Below are positions 6,201-9,077 of a stretch of DNA of 9,077 nucleotides, piece after piece; position 1 is the first letter of the stretch, and the number at the start of each line of letters is the position of its first letter. Source of the DNA: Pseudomonadota bacterium (GTDB taxonomy: Bacteria > Pseudomonadota > Gammaproteobacteria > Xanthomonadales > Xanthomonadaceae); NCBI GenBank assembly GCA_023391775.1, contig JAEWAG010000063.1, positions 1 to 9,077 on the forward strand. Direction: 5' to 3'. The notes beneath the pieces are model-generated. The model was not told the origin of the DNA. It made no database searches and worked only from the letters and a program-made list of their open reading frames with translations. Made by a program: the position numbers and the translations under genes.

Positions 6201-9077
6201 GGGCGGGGTGCTCCGCTACACACCCGCGCCGGGCTACGCGGGCCAGGACAGCTTCACTTACACCGCCAGCTTCGGCAACAGCACCAGCAGTCCGGCGACG
6301 GTGAGCCTGGAGGTCCAGGGGCCGACGCTGTCCATCGCTCATCCTGCGTACCTGCCTGCTGCGACGGCAGGCGACTCCTATTTCCTGGTATTCCTCGCAG
6401 GCGGAGGAATGGCGCCGTACACCTACACGGCGTCGGGACTGCCGGTAGGCATGCTCATGACCCCGGGAGGCCAGCTCACGGGTACGCCCGCCGAGCCAGG
6501 GACATTCACCATCCGGGTGACCGCGACGGACAGCACCACCGGTGGCGGCACCTACAGCGCCACGCGCGATTACAACTTCGAGGTCCGGGCGCCTGCGCTG
6601 CAGGTCAACGACGTCAACGCCAACCTTGGATACAACGCACCAGCCACGCCTATCGCCCTCGACATCGAAGGCGTTGCGGCATCGGTCGAGCTGGTGACCG
6701 CACCGACGAACGGAACCGCCGCTGTCAGCGGCACGACGGTGACCTACCAGCCGCGCACGGGGTTCGCCGGTACGGACACGTTCGTCTACACCGCCACCAG
6801 CGCCTACGGCGTCGTCGCCGGGCCCGCAACGGCTACGGTCAAGGTGGCCCGTCCGGTACTGGCGATTTCCCCGGCCACGCTTCCGGACGCCGTGGCCGGC
6901 ACGATCTACAGCCAGGTCCTGGAAAGCAGCGGCGGCCATGCACCGTATGCCTACGAGCTGCATGGGGGCAGCCTTCCGGAGGGGCTGGAGCTGGTGGACG
7001 GCGAGTTGCGCGGGGTGCCGACCAGGACCGGTTCCTTCCGGTTCCAGCTGCTCGTCCGTGACCACAGCAGCGGCGACGGTCCGTTCGAAACGCCGCAGGA
7101 CTTCACCATCGAGGTCGATCCGCCTGTCCTGGTCGCACACGACAGCAGCATGACGGTGGGTTACGACGCCGAGGCCACCCGGGTTGCACTCGATATCGAT
7201 GGCACGCCTGCGTCGCTGTCCATCGAGAGGGCGCCGGTGCATGGCGTGCTCGAGGTGAACGGCATGGCGGTCACCTACCGGCCCACGCCCGGCCATGTCG
7301 GCGCCGATAGCTTCGCCTACACCGCGACCGACGGTTACAGCGTGACTGCACCGGCGACGGTCGCCATTACCGTGGCGCCGCCGACGGTCCTGCTGCCCAC
7401 GCTGGTCCTGGCCGACGCTACGGCCGGGACTGCCTACGCGCGCACCATCGAAGCTTCCGGCGGCATGGCGCCGTACCGGTACCAACTGGACTCCGGCGCG
7501 CTGCCGAGGGGCCTGGTGCTGTCGCCAGAAGGCGTACTGCAGGGCACGCCTGTCGAAACCGGCGACTTCCGGTTCACGGTCACTGCGACCGACAGCAACC
7601 TTGCCCATGGTCCGTTCAGTGGCTCGCAGTCCTACGCGCTGAAGGTGGCCGTGCCCGAACTGGTCGCGGACAACGTCGCCGCAACGGTCGGTTACAACGC
7701 AGGCCCCACTCCCATCGCACTGGCCATCACCGGTGCCGTGACCGCAGTCGAGGTCGCAAGCAGCCCGGCCCATGGCACGGCGACGGTCAGCGGTACCACC
7801 GTCAGCTACGCCCCGGCGGCGGGCTATGCGGGCAACGATTCGTTCACCTACACGGTGACTGACGGATACACCACGGCGGGTCCGGCCACGGTCAGTGTCA
7901 CCGTTACCGCGCCTGTGGTCACCCTGCCGGTCCTCACGCTGGATGCCGCCGTGGCAGGCACCACCTACAGCCGGACCCTCGAGGCATCCGGCGGTACGGG
8001 ACCGTACCTCTATGCGATCAGCGCGGGCAGGTTGCCCGGCGGCATGGAGCTTTCGGACGGCGGCGTGTTGTCGGGCATGCCGGTAGAGACGGGCACGTTC
8101 AACTTCACCGTCGAGGTGGAGGACAGCAGCACCGGTACCGGCCCATTCACCGCATTGCAGAGCTATACGCTGAAGGTGGACGCCCCGGTGCTGGCCGCCG
8201 CCGATGTCAGCGCGAACGTGGGCTACAACGCGGCCGCCACCCCGATTGCCCTGGCAATCACCGGCAACGCCGACCGGGTCGAACTGGTGACCCAGCCGTC
8301 GCACGGCACGGCAAGCGTCAACGGCACCTCGATCAGCTACCAGCCCAACCCCGGCTACGCGGGTCCGGACAGCTTCACGTACCGCGCGGCGGATGCGTAC
8401 ACCACCACCGCTGCGGCCGAGGTGAGCATCACCGTGGCTGCGCCGAGCGTGTCGATCACCACCGGAAGCCTGGCGGACGCCGTGGCCGGCTCCAGCTATT
8501 CGGAGACGATCATTGCGACCGGTGGCGCGACGCCGTACACCTACGCGATTGCCACTGGCCGCCTGCCCGCCGGCGTGACCCTGTCTGCTGCGGGTGAGCT
8601 GTCGGGTACCCCGACCGAGACGGGCACGTTCAACTTCACCGTCGAGGTGGAGGACAGCAGCACCGGTACGGGCCCATTCACCGCATTGCAGAGCTATACG
8701 CTGCAGGTGGACGCCCCAGTGCTGGCCGTCGCCAATGTACGCGCGAACCTGGGCTACAACGCGGCCGCCACCCCGATTGCCCTGGCGATCACCGGCAATG
8801 CCGACCGGGTCGAGCTGGTGACCCAGCCGTCCCACGGCACGGCGATCGTCAACGGCACCTCGATCAGCTACCAGCCGAACCCCGGCTACGCCGGCCCGGA
8901 CAGCTACACCTACCGCGCCGCGGATGCGTACACCACCACCGCGACTCCGCAGGTGAGCATCACCGTGGCTGCGCCGAGCGTGTCGATCACCACCGGCAGC
9001 CTGGCGGACGCCGTGGCCGGCTCGGCCTATACGCAGTCGATCACCGCGGTCGGCGGCGCGACGCCGTACACCTACGC
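3247..9077 (+). CDS. Giant secreted Ig-like / cadherin-like / Fn3 repeat protein, adhesin-like (3' end outside window)
   Basis: The frame stays open from the ATG at 3247 to the window edge: 1943 complete codons, no stop. Domains by residue: Sec signal peptide 1 to about 25 ('LKRTALKALLPALLLGQPGF', then A-S); Ala/Gly/Gln-rich linker about 27-95; module with Cys133, 154, 169 and 176; Ig-like domain about 185-278 with acidic 'DDDGDS'; cadherin-like domain about 280-373 with 'DPDPGD'; Ig-like domains resembling Big_12 (about 374-476) and Big_13 (about 477-577); a further Ig-like domain (about 578-676); Fn3 about 678-768; an MBG-type domain about 773-852 ('STPSVCTVSG', 'AGTCTISASQAGDA'); Fn3 about 854-941; a degenerate Big_9-like domain about 943-1025; then alternating He_PIG-like and Big_9-like domains to the edge. 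Acidic motifs suggest calcium-stiffened rods. The architecture fits a surface adhesin or matrix protein; no enzymatic domain was seen. A Sec signal argues against classical type I secretion. Whether the C-terminus is an autotransporter barrel, a sorting tail or another anchor cannot be seen. Confidence 0.93.
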   Translation, partial: MSHSLKRTALKALLPALLLGQPGFASVRSSSVSRGRSGRAALAVNQASAQGGETAAGQARTAATQANPFAAFGGAGARQERHEVEPAAETLGFLAAQGLLSPQNVVKASLSGEDFDGRKQFAAFPAGSDAVNCDKPDRPAGYSRFSWFNNGQSCLVTPAGLYAYNLAACRNLYNQCKAPANAAPVNTTPPTITGSLVQGGAVMASPGIWVDDDGDSYTLSYAWYRSSTADGGDRIQVGVGQGYAPGSADAGKFVAVAVTAADGRGATTTVWSGFMQVPANSPPTGITLSNAIVRQDAGTDAEVGTLGTLDPDPGDTSVYTLVSGGQYFSIAGATLRANDAGQMPPGPYIVRVRTTDSEGASFEQDLVVTIVAVDTTPPVVTISSSAARLKAGETATITFDVSEPVTGFSQTDVRVAGGGLDGFQGAAARYTATFRPDPGVNDGTATISIEAGAFGDAENNPNPAAQFSLPYDTLAPAAPSAPDLSAADDTGIDSADNITQLTSLVLTGSAEDGATVDVMEGATSLGSTVATGGVWTLSITLAQGSHQLRARATDAFGNQSPLSDGLYVVVDTVAPVVLDMTGDRVPGGSAVTYDVSFSEPVVGVVRESFVLTRTGTADGEITSIQDDGSRVTVVVSNLSGVGSLRLDLAADNGISDQAGNVVARYSGGTAVHVDTTTVPAAPGMVAATASSGEAIVSFQAPPDGGRPITRYTAIPSPAVPGGPFTCNGPAACPITITGLTNGTPYTFTVTATNENGTSAASAPSNPVALAASQSIQFNLAASWPFDAPLRLNASATSGYELEYGSSTPSVCTVSGADVSFISAGTCTISASQAGDAAWLPVHDEHSFTVQAVSPSAPLITGVTVAGVDAVQVAFDPPVSDGGAAITGYVVATESGESRTGSGSPIRFEGLPVGLTYRFTVTARNSAGFERTSLLSDEVALAAADPVSGVLVTYGQPAAIFPSVRPGGTPVLAIESQPRHGTASIVGGVLRYTPAPGYAGQDSFTYTASFGNSTSSPATVSLEVQGPTLSIAHPAYLPAATAGDSYFLVFLAGGGMAPYTYTASGLPVGMLMTPGGQLTGTPAEPGTFTIRVTATDSTTGGGTYSATRDYNFEVRAPALQVNDVNANLGYNAPATPIALDIEGVAASVELVTAPTNGTAAVSGTTVTYQPRTGFAGTDTFVYTATSAYGVVAGPATATVKVARPVLAISPATLPDAVAGTIYSQVLESSGGHAPYAYELHGGSLPEGLELVDGELRGVPTRTGSFRFQLLVRDHSSGDGPFETPQDFTIEVDPPVLVAHDSSMTVGYDAEATRVALDIDGTPASLSIERAPVHGVLEVNGMAVTYRPTPGHVGADSFAYTATDGYSVTAPATVAITVAPPTVLLPTLVLADATAGTAYARTIEASGGMAPYRYQLDSGALPRGLVLSPEGVLQGTPVETGDFRFTVTATDSNLAHGPFSGSQSYALKVAVPELVADNVAATVGYNAGPTPIALAITGAVTAVEVASSPAHGTATVSGTTVSYAPAAGYAGNDSFTYTVTDGYTTAGPATVSVTVTAPVVTLPVLTLDAAVAGTTYSRTLEASGGTGPYLYAISAGRLPGGMELSDGGVLSGMPVETGTFNFTVEVEDSSTGTGPFTALQSYTLKVDAPVLAAADVSANVGYNAAATPIALAITGNADRVELVTQPSHGTASVNGTSISYQPNPGYAGPDSFTYRAADAYTTTAAAEVSITVAAPSVSITTGSLADAVAGSSYSETIIATGGATPYTYAIATGRLPAGVTLSAAGELSGTPTETGTFNFTVEVEDSSTGTGPFTALQSYTLQVDAPVLAVANVRANLGYNAAATPIALAITGNADRVELVTQPSHGTAIVNGTSISYQPNPGYAGPDSYTYRAADAYTTTATPQVSITVAAPSVSITTGSLADAVAGSAYTQSITAVGGATPYTY
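6322..9077 (+). repeat. Tandem array, 531-bp (177-codon) period, of alternating A (He_PIG-like) and B (Big_9-like) Ig domains
   Basis: The A module carries 'GG.xPY', 'LP.G..L', 'G.L.GTP.ETG.F' and 'DS..G.GPF' (putative-Ig / He_PIG pattern). The B module carries 'GYNA..TPIAL', 'HGTA.V.GT', 'YQP.PGYAG.DSF.Y' (Big_9 / cadherin-like pattern). The A-module 'PY' tyrosine codons start at 6418, 6946, 7474, 8005, 8536 and 9067, spaced 528, 528, 531, 531 and 531. The B-module 'GYN' tyrosine codons start at 6631, 7162, 7693, 8224 and 8755, each exactly 531 apart. Single-codon indels in A1-A3 are compensated inside the same unit. Five full A+B units are present apart from the final edge, and A6 is cut by the window end. 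No cysteines occur in the array. A degenerate B-like copy (anchor at 6103) precedes it. The array continues beyond the window. Confidence 0.92.
8086..9021 (+). repeat. Near-identical pair of repeat units (8086-8490 and 8617-9021)
   Basis: Counting by eye, the 405-base segments 8086-8490 and 8617-9021 differ at roughly 27 positions, about 93% identity, offset by exactly 531 bases. Earlier units of the same array are clearly more diverged from each other at the DNA level. The match begins at 'GAGACGGGCACGTTC' and stops after 'GCCGTGGCCGGC', where the A modules become different. This suggests a recent unit duplication or gene conversion across a B module and its flanking A halves, rather than across a single domain. 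Confidence 0.85.

Noticed and set aside
5659..8835. A 1058-codon open frame on the minus strand
   Set aside because: It lies entirely antisense to the giant Ig-repeat gene and repeats with the same 177-residue period. It translates to Arg/Gly/His-rich sequence without domains. It is a by-product of the sense-strand codon bias and repetition.
6322..9077. Regular repeats as a possible CRISPR array or mobile-element repeats
   Set aside because: The units are 531 bases, in frame and protein-coding, with conserved Ig-domain residues. There are no short identical repeats separated by unique spacers, and no transposase or terminal inverted repeats.

Overview
The window is about two-thirds G+C, with a strong G/C preference at third codon positions and short gene overlaps. 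It looks like a chromosomal segment from a high-GC gammaproteobacterium, most likely Xanthomonadaceae/Lysobacteraceae (Stenotrophomonas, Lysobacter, Luteimonas, Pseudoxanthomonas). That assignment is inferred from composition and gene families, not from a marker gene.

Layout: (1) bases 1-210 are the 3' end of a class III aminotransferase, most likely acetylornithine aminotransferase (argD). (2) Bases 211-578 hold no convincing gene. They contain a likely terminator, a weak promoter candidate, short inverted repeats and a Shine-Dalgarno-like AGGGGAG. (3) Bases 579-1982 encode an exported or membrane-anchored subtilisin-family (S8) serine protease with a complete catalytic set. (4) Bases 1979-3247 encode a TIGR03032/DUF4915 family protein of unknown function without a signal peptide. 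(5) From base 3247 an uninterrupted reading frame runs off the right edge (at least 1943 codons). It encodes a very large secreted multidomain protein: signal peptide, cysteine-bearing N-terminal module, a series of different Ig-like, cadherin-like and fibronectin III-like domains, then an alternating two-domain array with a 531-base (177-codon) period.

Genes 3-5 overlap by 4 and 1 bases, so they very probably form one translationally coupled operon. The simplest reading is a surface-protein locus: a giant adhesin-like protein, a protease that may process it or act in the same compartment, and a conserved protein of unknown job that presumably acts in the cytoplasm. The C-terminus of the giant protein, which would reveal its secretion or anchoring route, lies outside the window. 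The repeat array changes from diverged copies on the left to nearly identical copies on the right, which points to recent duplication or gene conversion.
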